A stretch of 64,000 nt of DNA from Carposina sasakii (GCA_014607495.2 CP053170.1:6572001-6636000), one strand, 5' to 3'; counted from the stretch's first letter, positions 34,416-44,765 are shown. Notes: generated from the letters alone by a model not told the origin. Made by a program: numbers and translations.

Positions 34416-34765
34416 ACGCGGGGCTTCACTAGATTAACACATCAGCTGCATCTCCTCCCGTGGATGTCATTAGAGAAGGAATTTACGGCCAATTTCAATA
34501 CGACAGATCAAAAAGAATCTTAGATTCTTTTATTTCTAATTTGAAATTTTGTATGAAAACAATTAAAGATTAAATCTGAGATATGAAAAAAATCTCTCAA
34601 GATCAGTTATAGAAATTGGCGGCTAGGAACGTTCTCTCAGGCGATGAGCTAGCAACTTGTTAATGATCTTTAAATCTGCTGAGCTAAACGCGGCAGTAGG
34701 CTCTCGTTTGCGATTGTGCAGTTCTGCCTATCCAATTATTAGGAACACGGCCATCCAATTATTAG
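34416..34765 (-). repeat. Rep-A copy, split by MITE-6
   Basis: Piece one: GCGGGGCTTCACTAGATTAA, ACATCAGCTGCATCTCC. Piece two from 34626: GAACGTTCTCTCAGGCGATG, AGCTAGCAACTTGTTAATGA and GTGCAGTTCTGCC. A 20-base word around ATCCAATTATTAGG-ACACGG is duplicated at 34730-34772. Confidence 0.7.
34486..34623 (+). mobile_element. MITE-6 copy inside Rep-A
   Basis: CGGCCAATTTCAATACGACA to TATAGAAATTGGCGGC, flanked by TA on both sides (34484-34485, 34624-34625). TA duplication fits a Tc1/mariner-type transposase. Confidence 0.8.
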
Positions 34766-35221
34766 GTACACGGTGTGTATATGTATATGAGAAACTTTAA
34801 GAAAGCAATAAATTATCATGGATGTTAAACCAATATTTCACCATCGTGTACAGGCGACTAATCGCAATACAAAAAAAAAACTAAAACAGATTCCCGCTAC
34901 AGATAATTAAGCTTAACAACCATATAACACATTAATTAAAAACACACAAACAATTTAACGCTGTTATACATTAAATAATCAAATTAGTAACAAAAAACAA
35001 CTATGAATAACTTAAATATCATAAACTTCTAAAATAAACTTTAAAACTATCACCTAAAGTGGAATTTCTAATACGCTATGCCGGAGCTATATGAGTTTTA
35101 AGCGATCTTATGCATGTTATTAAATTAACAATCTAAATACAAATATATAAGGTTTAATTTAGTGTGTAAATGTTTCAACTTGTGAGCTATGGTAATATTA
35201 GTTATGGTCAGTTAATTAAAA
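34766..35221 (+). other. No gene seen
   Basis: Very AT-rich. Confidence 0.4.
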
Positions 35222-35460
35222 AGCGCCAAGTGCGAGTCGGTCCCGCGCATACCAGGTTCTGTACCATTATCTATGAAGAAAGGTCAAATAAAACGTTATT
35301 TTGTATGGAATCCATTTCACCATAGTTATTTATTTCATTCTGTGTTTGGTATTTGTGTTATAGCGGCAATAGAATTTCGTTCTCTATGAAAATTGTCTAG
35401 CTATAGCTAACGCGGCTCATGAGATACAGCTTTGTGACAGACAGACAGACACCCTTGGCA
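35222..35460 (+). repeat. Arthropod-type dispersed repeat fragment
   Basis: AAGCGCCAAGTGCGAGTCGG, TTCTGTACCATTA, TCATGAGATACAGC and GACAGACAGACAGACAC are words I recognise from a repeat widespread in arthropod genomes. No ends defined. Confidence 0.5.
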
Positions 35461-35477
35461 CATCATAAAGACATATA

Positions 35478-35737
35478 CAGGGTGTAACAGAAAGGGTATG
35501 TTAAGCGAAAAGCTTTGTAAATAGCCCACTATAGAGAACCTATTTCCAAAATTTGAGACTCGAAATCACATGTTTATTTTTCAAGATTGTATGAGCATTC
35601 CTGAGTTGTTTAGGAATTCTCCATACTATCTTGAAAAATATACATGTGATTTCGAGTCTGAAATTTTGTGGATAGGTTCCTTGTAGTGGGCTATTAACAT
35701 AGCTTTTCGCTTAACATACCCTTTCTGTTACATCCTG
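35478..35737. mobile_element. MITE-1, complete palindromic copy
   Basis: CAGGGTGTAACAGAAAGGG at left and CCCTTTCTGTTACATCCTG at right. Arms of about 125 bases (TATGTTAAGCGAAAAGCT, GAGACTCGAAATCACATG). TA on both sides (35476-35477, 35738-35739). The right TA is the first base pair of the neighbouring Rep-A copy. Confidence 0.85.
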
Positions 35738-36215
35738 TAGACACGGTTGTGTCCCCGAAATGGGGTAGCCGGAGCTGCAGGATCATAAACGAGATGCCAC
35801 GTTTATCATAGCGGTGTCAGATGTTGAAGATCATCATCATCATCAGCCTATTGCAGTCCACTGCTGGACGTAGGCCTACCCCAGGGCACGCCACAAGACT
35901 GCCATGGGGGGTATTTGCCCATAGTCACTACACTGGGCAGGCGGGTCGGTGACCGCAGTTTGTATTTTGGACTATGTTGTCAACACGGGAGGCGCTGCTG
36001 CCCACCTCCCGGAAACCCTTAATCGCCTCGTACGATACCCACGGGCAGACATGGGGTGGTACGAATTCTACTCTGCCGGCACCACGCGGCAATAATGAAG
36101 ATCAATGACAACTTATCGAGAGAATGCACGAGTTCCTTAGTCGACTCTTACGACATGCACGGAAGGAGATACAACTGATGTATTCTAGTGAAGGCCCGCA
36201 TCAGCACGGTACCCT
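35738..36215 (+). repeat. Rep-A copy, split by RTE-SINE
   Basis: TAGACACGGTTGTGTCCCCG, GGGGTAGCCGGAGCTGCAGG and TGTCAGATGTTGAAGATCA. It resumes after the insert with ATGACAACTTATCG, GAGTTCCTTAGTCGACTCTT and CATGCACGGAAGGAGATAC. Confidence 0.8.
35834..36095 (-). mobile_element. RTE-SINE, full length with 9-bp duplication
   Basis: Minus-strand element from TTGCCGCGTGGTGCCGGCAG to GCAATAGGCTGATGATGATG. Target duplication TGAAGATCA at 35825-35833 and 36096-36104, within Rep-A. The duplication next to the (GAT)n end shows target-primed retroposition. Confidence 0.9.
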
Positions 36216-36424
36216 AGAAAGGTGAAGAAAAAAGTGTAGTGATTAAAAAAGGTGTAAACATACTAGATGGTGCGATCATATCTATGTTTGTTTAAATAGA
36301 TCTGTTTTGATATATAGCTTGATATATCATAATATTTGGTTTTGGTTCTGTAAACTGACGCCTAGCGGTGTAATCTAGTTGGAATTCGTGTCATTTTAGA
36401 TTTAAAATAGGTACGTATGATATC
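36216..36424 (+). other. Spacer
   Basis: Unique AT-rich sequence. Confidence 0.4.
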
Positions 36425-36512
36425 TGTCCTTGCTATGCTATGGGTGGCTCTATGATCTCCTCAGCGATCCAGCAGTTCTGGCTACCTTATTCTTGGGAGC
36501 ACAGCCCTGTGT
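36425..36512 (-). repeat. Rep-A fragment
   Basis: TTGCTATGCTATGGGTGGCT, CTATGATCTCCTCAGCGATC, AGCAGTTCTGGCTACC and GAGCACAGCCCTGTG. Confidence 0.6.
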
Positions 36513-36711
36513 ATAATGTAAATTAGGTTCCTAGGTCCTAGGTTTGGTACAGGCCCAGCCTAGTTTAGGTAACCTTTTATAAACTACCAATTTAAATATT
36601 AAGATTTTAATGTTCCTATGTATGGTAAATGTTTGATATTGAATAAAATTTTATTATTATTACTATTAAAAAATTATCACAAAATTATCATAATTTATCA
36701 CATCTGGCCCT
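36513..36711 (+). other. Spacer
   Basis: AT-rich, no feature. Confidence 0.4.
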
Positions 36712-37082
36712 AATAGGGGTGTTTACTATGGTTGAATTTTAATGACATTTTATGCTTATCAGAATAAATCATTAAAATCATATCTATCTTATTAAGTGTC
36801 TAAATGAGGTAGTGATAAACCTTCAAAGTTAAGTGGGCAAGTCCATATTTCAAATGTGAAATTAATTGAAAATTACTACATCACATGACCAGCATGACCA
36901 GCATCATTTATAGCAACGTTTGTTTAGTGACCATATGTATAAACGCAACATTTATTATAGCTCTAGAACAAAAGTTCTTTTACGCGCGTACACTGTTACA
37001 GTTATCCCGGAAAGTTTTCACGCTAATGAAGTTTTTCTTTCGCAAATGTTTCTTTTATTTTATGATCTTTCGATATAAATAC
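36712..37082 (+). repeat. Dispersed ~370-bp repeat, inverted partner at 43731
   Basis: GGTGTTTACTATGGTTGAAT, ATTTTATGCTTATCAGAATA, GTGACCATATGTAT, TCCCGGAAAGTTTTCACGC, AAGTTTTTCTTTCGCAAATG and TGATCTTTCGATATAAAT are shared in order with the reverse complement of 43731-44113. Both copies keep a frame reading SRKVFTL-KFFFRKCFFYF, but it is AT-driven and short; probably non-coding. Confidence 0.7.
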
Positions 37083-38037
37083 AAATAAAAGAACCGTTCC
37101 TATTCGTGAATTCATAATCCTGCAGTTTTGGTAGGTACCCCAATTTGGCCCCAATACAGCCATGTATATGTTTACAGGGTGATTGTAAGCTGGATGAAAG
37201 CCTTAAGGGAGTGTAAGTATGTGTGTAAATAGGTAACCTTATCTCAAAACCGGATTTAAAAAAGGAACTGTAACGATGATAACCATTAAACCAAATTAAA
37301 TTGGCGACACAGAGTATAAAGATATTCGTGAAAGTGCAGGCACAATAGTGTGATTCTCCCACGTATGCCATCCGTCACCTACTTGCATGTGGATCACGGT
37401 TATATTATCTGAGATCGCGTCTCATTGGTGGCATTTTAGTGGAGCTAATGAAGCCACAGATAATATAGATTAGAGATTAGGAGGGTCATGAATTTGGATT
37501 ACTTCCCGTGATGTTGGCTGCGATCTCATTTCAAATATTTTCGAACTGTTAGACTAAAAGATAGTAGCACTTTTAAAACAATCAGTAGTAATACAGAATA
37601 GATACAGTTCATACAGTCTCTTGGACGTCTACATGCAGAAAAACTGTTATCATACTATCGTTGCAGTGCATTACCTACCCCAGCAACAAAGTGACTCCTA
37701 GAGTAATATGAGGGGAACGTATAATATTATTCTAATCAATAAGAGGACCTGACAGGCGATGTTAACTAAACGAGCGGGCTTCTCATCTCAATCTAAAACC
37801 CTATATAGACATTAAAACAAAATATTGGTAGTAGAAACCTGTATCTAGTCAGCTAACTAACAAACCCGAATGTTGTTTTAACTTTTCTACCTAGTGTCTT
37901 TTAGAAGCCCAGTTTAAAAAAAAATGTTAAATGTTAAGACATACCGTTAGGTTTCCATTCCATTGAACTATGCTACGTTGCTATGGGTGGGTATGATATT
38001 CACCAATCATATCCATTGATATCGTGGTCCTTTGCTA
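37083..38037 (+). other. No gene; weak Rep-A trace
   Basis: 37109-37165 (ATAATCCTGCAGTTTTGGTA, ATACAGCCATGTA) is a short reverse Rep-A fragment. A small inverted repeat, ATATTATCTG / CAGATAATAT, lies at 37402-37467. Confidence 0.4.
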
Positions 38038-38247
38038 ATGCGGGGTTTCGCTAGAATACATCGACTGCATCTCTTTCTGTGCATGTCGTAAGAGTCGACT
38101 AAGGGACTCGGGAATTCTCTCAGGCGATGAGCTGGCAACTTGTCACTGATGATCTGTCCCCATATGCTAAACGTGGCTATTGGATTCTTTTTATGATACT
38201 GTATGGTTCGTGTAACCCCATTTTGGGAATACAGCCATGGGTATTTA
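38038..38247 (-). repeat. Rep-A copy, near full length
   Basis: AATGCGGGGTTTCGCTAGAA, CATGTCGTAAGAGTCGACTA, CAGGCGATGAGCTGGCAACT, AAACGTGGCTATTGG and CCCCATTTTGGGAATACAGC. Confidence 0.85.
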
Positions 38248-38258
38248 TGTACCTACTA

Positions 38259-38428
38259 CTGGTGGACGCCCGCGACTCCGACTACGTGGACTGCAGAAAA
38301 ACTTGTTCTAGTTAACCGAATTGTAAATCTGAACCATCCTCGAACCCACTTGAATACACACAGAAAATTTCATCAAAATCGGTCCAGCCGTTTAGAAGGA
38401 GTTCAATTGCAAACACACAGACAGAAGA
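38259..38428 (-). mobile_element. Hel copy, 3' part
   Basis: Minus strand: AAACGGCTGGACCGATTTTG, then GAAAATTTTCTGTGTG-like words and the end GGGCGTCCACCAG followed by T. The terminal CTAG has become CCAG. Eleven bases after a Rep-A copy. Confidence 0.65.
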
Positions 38429-38674
38429 TTAATTAGGTAGGACACTGTACCTGCTCATAAAATAAAAAGGTCTAGACTAGATTGTTGTATACTTTCCATC
38501 CCAGGTCAGGGTGCACTAACCTAGCTAATAGTTACGGAAAAAAAATCTCAATCACGATACAGTTAGTACTAGCCCGCGTCATGGGAAGCAAACATTCATA
38601 CATATTGCACTAGTAAAGTGTTATAAAAAAATATGGATTTTATACCTATAATTATGATTCGTATGAAGTCGTGC

Positions 38675-38870
38675 GCGTAAATCGCTGGTTTTTATGCTTT
38701 AAGAGATGACTTCGGTGGAATGCTGGATGATTTTTCGCTTCATATACCTTATGTAGATTTATATGTGATTGAAGTATTTATTATAAGGCATAAGAATTTT
38801 CACATTGGCCGCGTGGTGCCGGCAGAGTAGAATTTGTACCACCCCATGTCTGCCCGTGGGTATCGTACTG
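38675..38870 (+). repeat. Tandem duplication, unit 1
   Basis: AAATCGCTGGTTTTTAT, AGAGATGACTTC, ATAAGGCATA and AATTTTCACAT directly before RTE-SINE sequence. The same order recurs at 38945-39290. Confidence 0.55.
38811..38870 (+). mobile_element. RTE-SINE 5' fragment
   Basis: TGGCCGCGTGGTGCCGGCAG, AGTAGAATTTGTACCACCCC and TGCCCGTGGGTATCGTAC, then lost. The flank AATTTTCACAT is the same as at the complete copy 39240, so this is a duplicate of that insertion. Confidence 0.7.
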
Positions 38871-38944
38871 TAGGTGAGGACCTTATAGAAGCCCTAGGAG
38901 CGACTTTTTAGTTTATCACAACATATTTAATTTTCACTTTATCA

Positions 38945-39239
38945 AATCGCTGGTTTTTATTTTGCTTTTAAGCTCTTGAGATGACTTCTTTATGAAGAAG
39001 AAGAAAATACATTTCAAATTCAAGAATTTGAAAATGCTGGTATATAAGATACAAACGGGAAAAAGTTTTCGGCTACTCAGCCAGAGTGAAGAACGGAATT
39101 ATAGGCCTTGTCCCGGGGCCGCCTACCTTGCTATGACTTCTAGATCCGCGCCCGCGTCGCGTTTTATATCTGTGATTGCATCTACAAAGTAGTCTTTACT
39201 TCTTATCTAAGGCATACAAAGCATCTACAATTTTCACAT
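38945..39239 (+). repeat. Tandem duplication, unit 2
   Basis: AAATCGCTGGTTTTTAT, TTGAGATGACTTC, GTGATTGCATCTA, AAGGCATACA and AATTTTCACAT. About 100 extra bases compared with unit 1, including a GC-rich part at 39105-39170. Confidence 0.5.
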
Positions 39240-39542
39240 TGGCCGCGTGGTGCCGGCAGAGTAGAATCCTTCATCCACGTCACCACCCCATGTAAATAAA
39301 TTCTGTAACTCATCCCATTAGGTAGGTATTATATATATTTATTAGGGGTATCGTACGAGGCGATTAAGGGTTTCCGGGAGGTGGGCAGCAGCGCCTCCCG
39401 TGTTGACAACATAGTCCAAAATACAAACTGCGGTCACCAACCCGCCTGCCCAGCGTGGTGACTATGGGCAAATACCCCCCATGGCAGTCTTGTGGCTACG
39501 TCCAGCAGTGGACTGCAATAGGCTGATGATATTGATGATAAG
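39240..39542 (+). mobile_element. RTE-SINE, full length with 11-bp duplication
   Basis: TGGCCGCGTGGTGCCGGCAG to GGCTGATGATATTGATGA, flanked by AATTTTCACAT at 39229-39239 and 39543-39553. About 70 foreign bases interrupt the 5' part at 39270-39345. The tail has a small deletion (CTTGTGGCTACGTCCAGC). Confidence 0.85.
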
Positions 39543-39562
39543 AATTTTCACATATACATGAC

Positions 39563-39764
39563 TAGGGCTGTGTTCTCGAAATGGGGTAGCCATGACTGCA
39601 GGATTATGAAGGAAATTCCCCAGCTACGTTTTAGCAAAGCGAGTACCCGTATAGATGTAAATAATCAATAACAAGTTACTAGCCTATCGCCTGACAGAAT
39701 GCTCAAGATGCACCGAAGGAGATGCAGCTGATGTATTCTAGTGATGCCTCGCGTTAGCACAGGA
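39563..39764 (+). repeat. Rep-A copy
   Basis: AGGGCTGTGTTCTCGAAATG, GGGTAGCCATGACTGCAGGA, CAAGTTACTAGCCTATCGCC, GAGATGCAGCTGATGTATTC and GATGCCTCGCGTTAGCACAG. Confidence 0.8.
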
Positions 39765-40349
39765 TTTTCAAACTTTAATGTATGTGTCGATTATTATTTG
39801 GCTGAAAATGATATTAAGATTTTCTATAATTTCTCTCGATGTCCCGAGCAGTTTTTTTATTTAAACTATGAAAACTAACTAAGCCACCAACTAGGCTTTG
39901 CTTGTCCAAAAAGCACCCTACTCTCCTAATAACAGTACTCTTCCTTGACAGTCGGGTAAAAGACATATGTATACAGCACACAATATCTGTATATCTTCAC
40001 AATCACAAACAAGGAAAGAGAAACCATCTATCAGCCATCCAGAGACATAACCGCCAATCATTCAAACCCTCAATCAAACGACATGCCATCGAGAGAGCAA
40101 TTATAGAAGAAAAAAAAGAAATTAGTTCACAGGGGAAAAGGCATGACCTCTAAATACGCCTTTTACATACGCGGTGCTTGTGCGCCGGCGATGCGTGAAC
40201 TTCCGTATTTCCCGACCCTTTGCTAGGGTCGGCAGTGCTTTAAAATAACTTGTAAGAAATAGAGAATAAATAGATTTAAGTAGTTAGTTATTAAGGTACC
40301 GAATTAAAGACTATTTTACCCAACTGTATATATATTTTTTGCACGCTTG
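39765..40349 (+). other. No gene supported; possible LINE tail
   Basis: Open for some 80 codons at 39902-40153 with a basic C-terminal part (HNRQSFKPSIKRHAIERAII). The following CCCGACCCTTTGCTAGGGTC is a stem-loop. Could be a decayed retrotransposon end; I do not recognise a family. Confidence 0.25.
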
Positions 40350-40455
40350 TCGCATTTGAGCTCGAGATATTAGATTAGATTCGTTTTAATCGAGAGAGTG
40401 ACACTGGGTCAATTTTGATCTACGTAGTCGGTTTTTTCTTAAAGTAAATGAGGTT
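40350..40455 (+). repeat. Dispersed repeat, partner at 840
   Basis: ATTAGATTCGTTTTAATCGA, GAGAGTGACACTGGGTCAAT and AAATGAGGTT. Confidence 0.45.
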
Positions 40456-40490
40456 ATTAACTTTTCATTGTAGCGTATATAGGTATTGTA

Positions 40491-40769
40491 GCGGTGATAG
40501 CTTAGTGGTTAAGACGTGCACCTTCCAAGCGGGAGGTGTAAGTTCGATCCCAGTCACGGGCCTGTACCAATGAATTTATTTCTGTACAAAATTGTCACTT
40601 AGTTCGTGCCTCGGAAAGCACGTAAAAATGCGGTCGTATCGGCTTTCCGTCCCATCGGACTATGAGAGTAACGGAATAGAGAGATGTTTGCGCACAACTT
40701 GTGCACATAATATCTCCTGCGTACCTGACCATCTCGTAGCCTACGTGCCTCGGAGAAGCACAAAAAAAG
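40491..40769 (+). mobile_element. tSINE copy, complete head
   Basis: tRNA-like head GCGGTGATAGCTTAGTGGTT (box A TAGCTTAGTGG), AAGACGTGCACCTTCCAAGC and AGTTCGATCCC (box B), then CACGGGCC. The body is as at 11008, ending CGTGCCTCGGAGAAGCAC and a short A run. The best representative of the family here. Open frames inside belong to the SINE. Confidence 0.9.
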
Positions 40770-41299
40770 GTTTAGTTTAAATGGTATCAAAATTCTTATT
40801 TATGAATCTGGAACTGCTCATATTTTATCGAAATTTCGGTAAGTATGTCATTTTAAATTCCAACTACATGTAGGTAGATAATTCATTTAATATTATATAC
40901 TTGTGTATTATGCGTCCAGTTGCATATTGCCTTTTATTAGTGTTAAATAAAAAACAGGAGATGCAATAAATTCATATATTGCCAACCCTATTCTCTCCCA
41001 AAGTTCAAGTACACCCTATCCCAAGCTCAAACGCAATCAAAGGTGTACTTGTAGTAACTGCCCACCGTAAAGGCACGTTCACACGGGTGCGTTAGGTGCG
41101 TACAATTACAATTTCTTGACTCGCGCATAACTTATTAGGCATTTCCTATTCGCAGTTACAAAAACAACTGTTGAATGGAGATATTTGTGTGAATCGCACG
41201 GAGAACTAGAATGTTTGCAGTGAAAATAGCTCACTTGTAGGTACAGTTATATGACATTATACATATATATATTATATTATATAATAATATAATAATAAG
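40770..41299 (+). other. No gene seen
   Basis: AT-rich unique sequence. Confidence 0.4.
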
Positions 41300-41825
41300 C
41301 CCGCAGGGCAGCTTGTGGCGAGCTGTCGGGAGGTAGCGTTCCCACGAACCTGAACGTGCGTCCCGGGGGAAGACCATGTTCCTCATACCAAACAATTATG
41401 ACACCGCGCGTTAGCCTGAGTTACCCAACCCCACCCAACATTCAGTCTGACGAGGAACAGTTCCCTCGCCTATCATATTGTGCGGTCGGCGATGGTGTTC
41501 GCCATGTGTATCCTACACCATATCAAAGTTCTCTAAAAAGGGCCTCTACATCTTGGCCACGGCCCTATGCACGCCTTTCAAAGGACCGGGACTCTGTAGT
41601 CCCGAGAATTTAAACAGAGATACAATGATAATAATAGGGATGTGGACTCTACAATTATTGTCCCATTGTAGTATAGTTGTTACAGTCAACGGTTTAATAG
41701 CGAAAAGCCTCGACCAACACCTCAAGAGACTTTCGCTGGGCAGCTGGGTCAGGAATCAGATACATAAGGCGGTACTCCTCGACACGGCACGCATCGTGAG
41801 GAGGCTCCTCTCCCTGGGACCCTGA
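41300..41825 (+). pseudogene. Non-LTR retrotransposon 3' coding remnant
   Basis: Codon-like, GC-richer than its surroundings but broken by stops and shifts in the first half. The last 60 codons read IVVTVNGLIAKSLDQHLKRL, SLGSWVRNQIHKAVLLDTAR, IVRRLLSLGP, then a stop at 41823. The pattern VV--NGLI-KSL-QHLK-L...KAVLLDTARIVRR-L is the C-terminal end found in several R2/R4-like LINE proteins (family assignment uncertain). An AT-rich tail follows. Confidence 0.65.
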
Positions 41826-42114
41826 CCGCCGGTAGCATGGAACTTACTCCCACTGCAGGCATAACGCTGTTTTTTTAATATTTTTTAATGTTTATTTTAT
41901 ACATTTATATATTGTAATAAATTTATATTTAAAAATTTAGAAAAATAAGAAAAAGTGTTAAATAAAGGGAATAATAATTTTATTTCAACCAAAATATTTA
42001 CACTTCATCCTTATCTAGTACATAGTGAGAATCAAAGAACACTTAAAATAATAAAAGGAGAGCAAAGTTTAATAGCGGTCCCCACATCAAGCCTGTATTG
42101 TATAAATTTATATA
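41826..42114 (+). other. Spacer
   Basis: AT-rich; may include the 3' UTR of the LINE remnant. Confidence 0.4.
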
Positions 42115-42232
42115 TTGTCCGCGTGGTGCCGGCAGAGTAGAATTCGTACCTCCCCATGTCTGCCCGTGGGTATCATACGAGGCGATTAAGGGTTTCCGGG
42201 AGGTGGACAGCAGCGCCTCCCGTGTTGACAAG
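42115..42232 (+). mobile_element. RTE-SINE 5' fragment
   Basis: TTGTCCGCGTGGTGCCGGCA, GAGTAGAATTCGTACC, CGAGGCGATTAAGGGTTTCC and CAGCGCCTCCCGTGTTGACA, then it stops. The 3' half is absent. Confidence 0.8.
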
Positions 42233-43730
42233 TTAAGTATTGTAGGTATACTACATATACTGGTATACTATATATTAATCCATTCTTCATAATAATAATA
42301 ATAGTGTTGTTGGAGCTATGTAGATGGCATATTAACTTGTTATACATGCCTAAATGTTTCACATAGTGTTATTAAAGTTTCGTTATTTATTAAATAAAGT
42401 GTGATTACGTAAAATGTTGTTAAAGTAAATAAATATTAAGACACGATCCATTACTATTTATGTTAGTTTATCACTTAATAATAAAATAGCTCTAATGCGA
42501 AACATTTACGACAGTATTCCCCATTAATTCATATCATATAACAATCTATGTGTTAAAATTTAAAAGAAGAGAACACCCAGAGCACCCTTCAAAAAGTGTT
42601 TAACCAATAGACCGTTAAATAGGGCGTCCATTCTGATCCGTTCACTCCAATTTCCTGTGTTCATAAAATTAAAAAGTTAAAAATAGAATAAAAAACCAAT
42701 GAAGTGCGAATACAATTTGTTACCCGAGAATTCCGTACGAAATTTTACGTTAGCTATTTGTCACTGTTCAGGGGAAAATACACCTTTGTAATAGAAAAAC
42801 GTGGTATTCGGATTTTTCCAATGACTTGTCATGCATAAATATTATTTTGGATCTGTCATGTTTAGATTATCAAAGATTTCCTAAGAAACAAACATCTTTT
42901 CTTATTCTTAATAAGAAAATATTTATTCAGCATTTGAACAGCAGTTTTATTTTATTTAAGGCAGGCAGACAAATTAGCTACTTTTACGCATCCTTTGGAT
43001 AGATATTAAAAACATGAAGAAACTTCATATTTTCATGTTTTGTTGAAAGCAACTGAACGAATAAATTAACATGAAACTATAAAGTTTCTTCACGTTTTTG
43101 TTAATTGTCGGTTATGGTCCTTACTATAGCAACACTCAGCAGGACAGATAGCAAAACTTTTACTACACCTCATCATGCGAATCCTTATTGATCAATCAAT
43201 TTATAAATTCGTGTAGGTTAAATTAGTTTTTAGGTTTATAATAATGTTGTTAGTATTTGTAATAACCTTTAGTTACATTATTAATAATAAAAATATCATG
43301 CATTTTATGTCAATGTAGATACATGTTATTAATTGTATTTACAATAAGTCCTACATATGGTGTTCTATTAGGGGACCCTAAAACGAAGTTTTAAAAATCG
43401 AGTTGGCAGTCCATTTTCTTAAGGTCAAAGCACCAAGCAGGAAGTCTCGCCACGGGTCGGCGCGCTTACGAAAAATACCTCATATTATAGGTTAGATTGA
43501 ACTGGGCGTACGTACGAGTAGGTACGTTTTGGTATTAACGTTTACAAAGTTCTATTTCGATATTTTTAGTATAAAACTATAATTTGCAATTCGATCTATG
43601 TAATTTTATTATGTATGGTTTCTGTAAACCTATTAAGTATAATTGTAAAATGATTATCACTGATCGCTTATAGAAGTCGTATTACATTACATATAAAGGA
43701 ATTTGTTATAGCAACGTCATTTTTGTAGAA
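42233..43730 (+). other. No gene; one small inverted repeat
   Basis: AT-rich. At 43009-43098, AAAACATGAAGAAACTT faces AAGTTTCTTCACGTTTTTG across about 50 bases, giving a hairpin. No second copy in the window. Confidence 0.45.
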
Positions 43731-44113
43731 TTTATATCGAAAGATCATGAAATAAAAGAAACATTTTCGAAAGAAAAACTTCGCTAAAGTGAAAACTTTC
43801 CGGGATATATAGGTAAATAAAATTAAAATTTTAGACTTGCCAAAAAACGCTCCATACATTTCCGTAACTGGTATGCGCGTAAAAGACCTTTGTTCTGCAG
43901 CTATTTGAAATATTGCATTTATAAATACATATGGTCACAAAGCAAAAGTTGCTGTAAATGATGCAGGTGGACATGGTGATGTTGTAATTTTAAATTATTT
44001 TCACATTTAAAGGTTCACTTTCACATTTTCAGATAGGTATGATTTTGATGATTTATTCTGATAAGCATAAAATGTCGTTAAAATTCAACCATGGTAAACA
44101 TCCCTATTGCTGT
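43731..44113 (-). repeat. Dispersed repeat, inverted partner of 36712
   Basis: Reverse orientation: ATTTATATCGAAAGATCATG, GCGAAGTTTTTCTTTCGAAA in complement, CAAAGCAAAAGTTGCTGT and ACCATGGTAAACATCCCTA. About 70 bases longer than its partner because of an insertion at about 43808-43870. Confidence 0.7.
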
Positions 44114-44162
44114 CGTATTGCTATTATATCGCTTTGCTAATGCAAGACAGGAACAATAAACT

Positions 44163-44513
44163 ATGATGATGATGATCTCCGACCGTATTTCGACCAAGGC
44201 GACCAATTTCTACGGAGATTGGCCAGGTACGCAGGAGATATTATAGTGCACAAGTGTGTGCGCTAACACAGATGCACTCTCTATTCCCTCACTCTCATAG
44301 TCCGATGGGACGGAAAGCCGACACGACCGGAGAGAGATCAGGCGCAGGACCATCGGTTTTTACGTACTTTCCGAGGCACGAGGCTAAGTGACTATTTTGC
44401 AACATTAAAATTTGTACATGAAATAAATTCATTGGTACAGGCCCGTGACTGGGATCGAACTTACGCCTCCCGCTTGGAAAGTGCGGTGATAGCCCAGTGG
44501 TTAAGACGTGCAC
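44163..44513 (-). mobile_element. tSINE copy with inverted head segment
   Basis: The minus-strand body ends in a (GATGATGAT)-complement tail at 44163-44178 (the ATC tail read in reverse). Box B is intact (AAGTTCGATCCC). At 44481-44513 the first 33 bases of the head lie in the opposite orientation to the body (see findings). Confidence 0.9.
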
Positions 44514-44551
44514 AAACTATAATACATACGTGCACACTTAAACATAATAAA

Positions 44552-44765
44552 CGCGATTGTGTTTTCGAAATGTGGTAGCAGAACTGCGAGATCATAAAAA
44601 AGATCCTGCAGTTTGGCACAGCGGAGACGGGTGTAAATGATCACTGACAAGTTGCTAGCTTGTCGCCTGAGAGAATGCCCGAGTTCCTTAGTTGACTCTT
44701 ACGACATGTACAGAAAGAAATGCGGCTGATAAATATATTCTAGTGAAGCCCCGCATTAGTACAGA
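44552..44765 (+). repeat. Rep-A copy, full length
   Basis: CGATTGTGTTTTCGAAATGT, GGTAGCAGAACTGCGAGATC, ATGATCACTGACAAGTTGCT, AGTTCCTTAGTTGACTCTTA and AGTGAAGCCCCGCATTAGTA. Confidence 0.85.
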
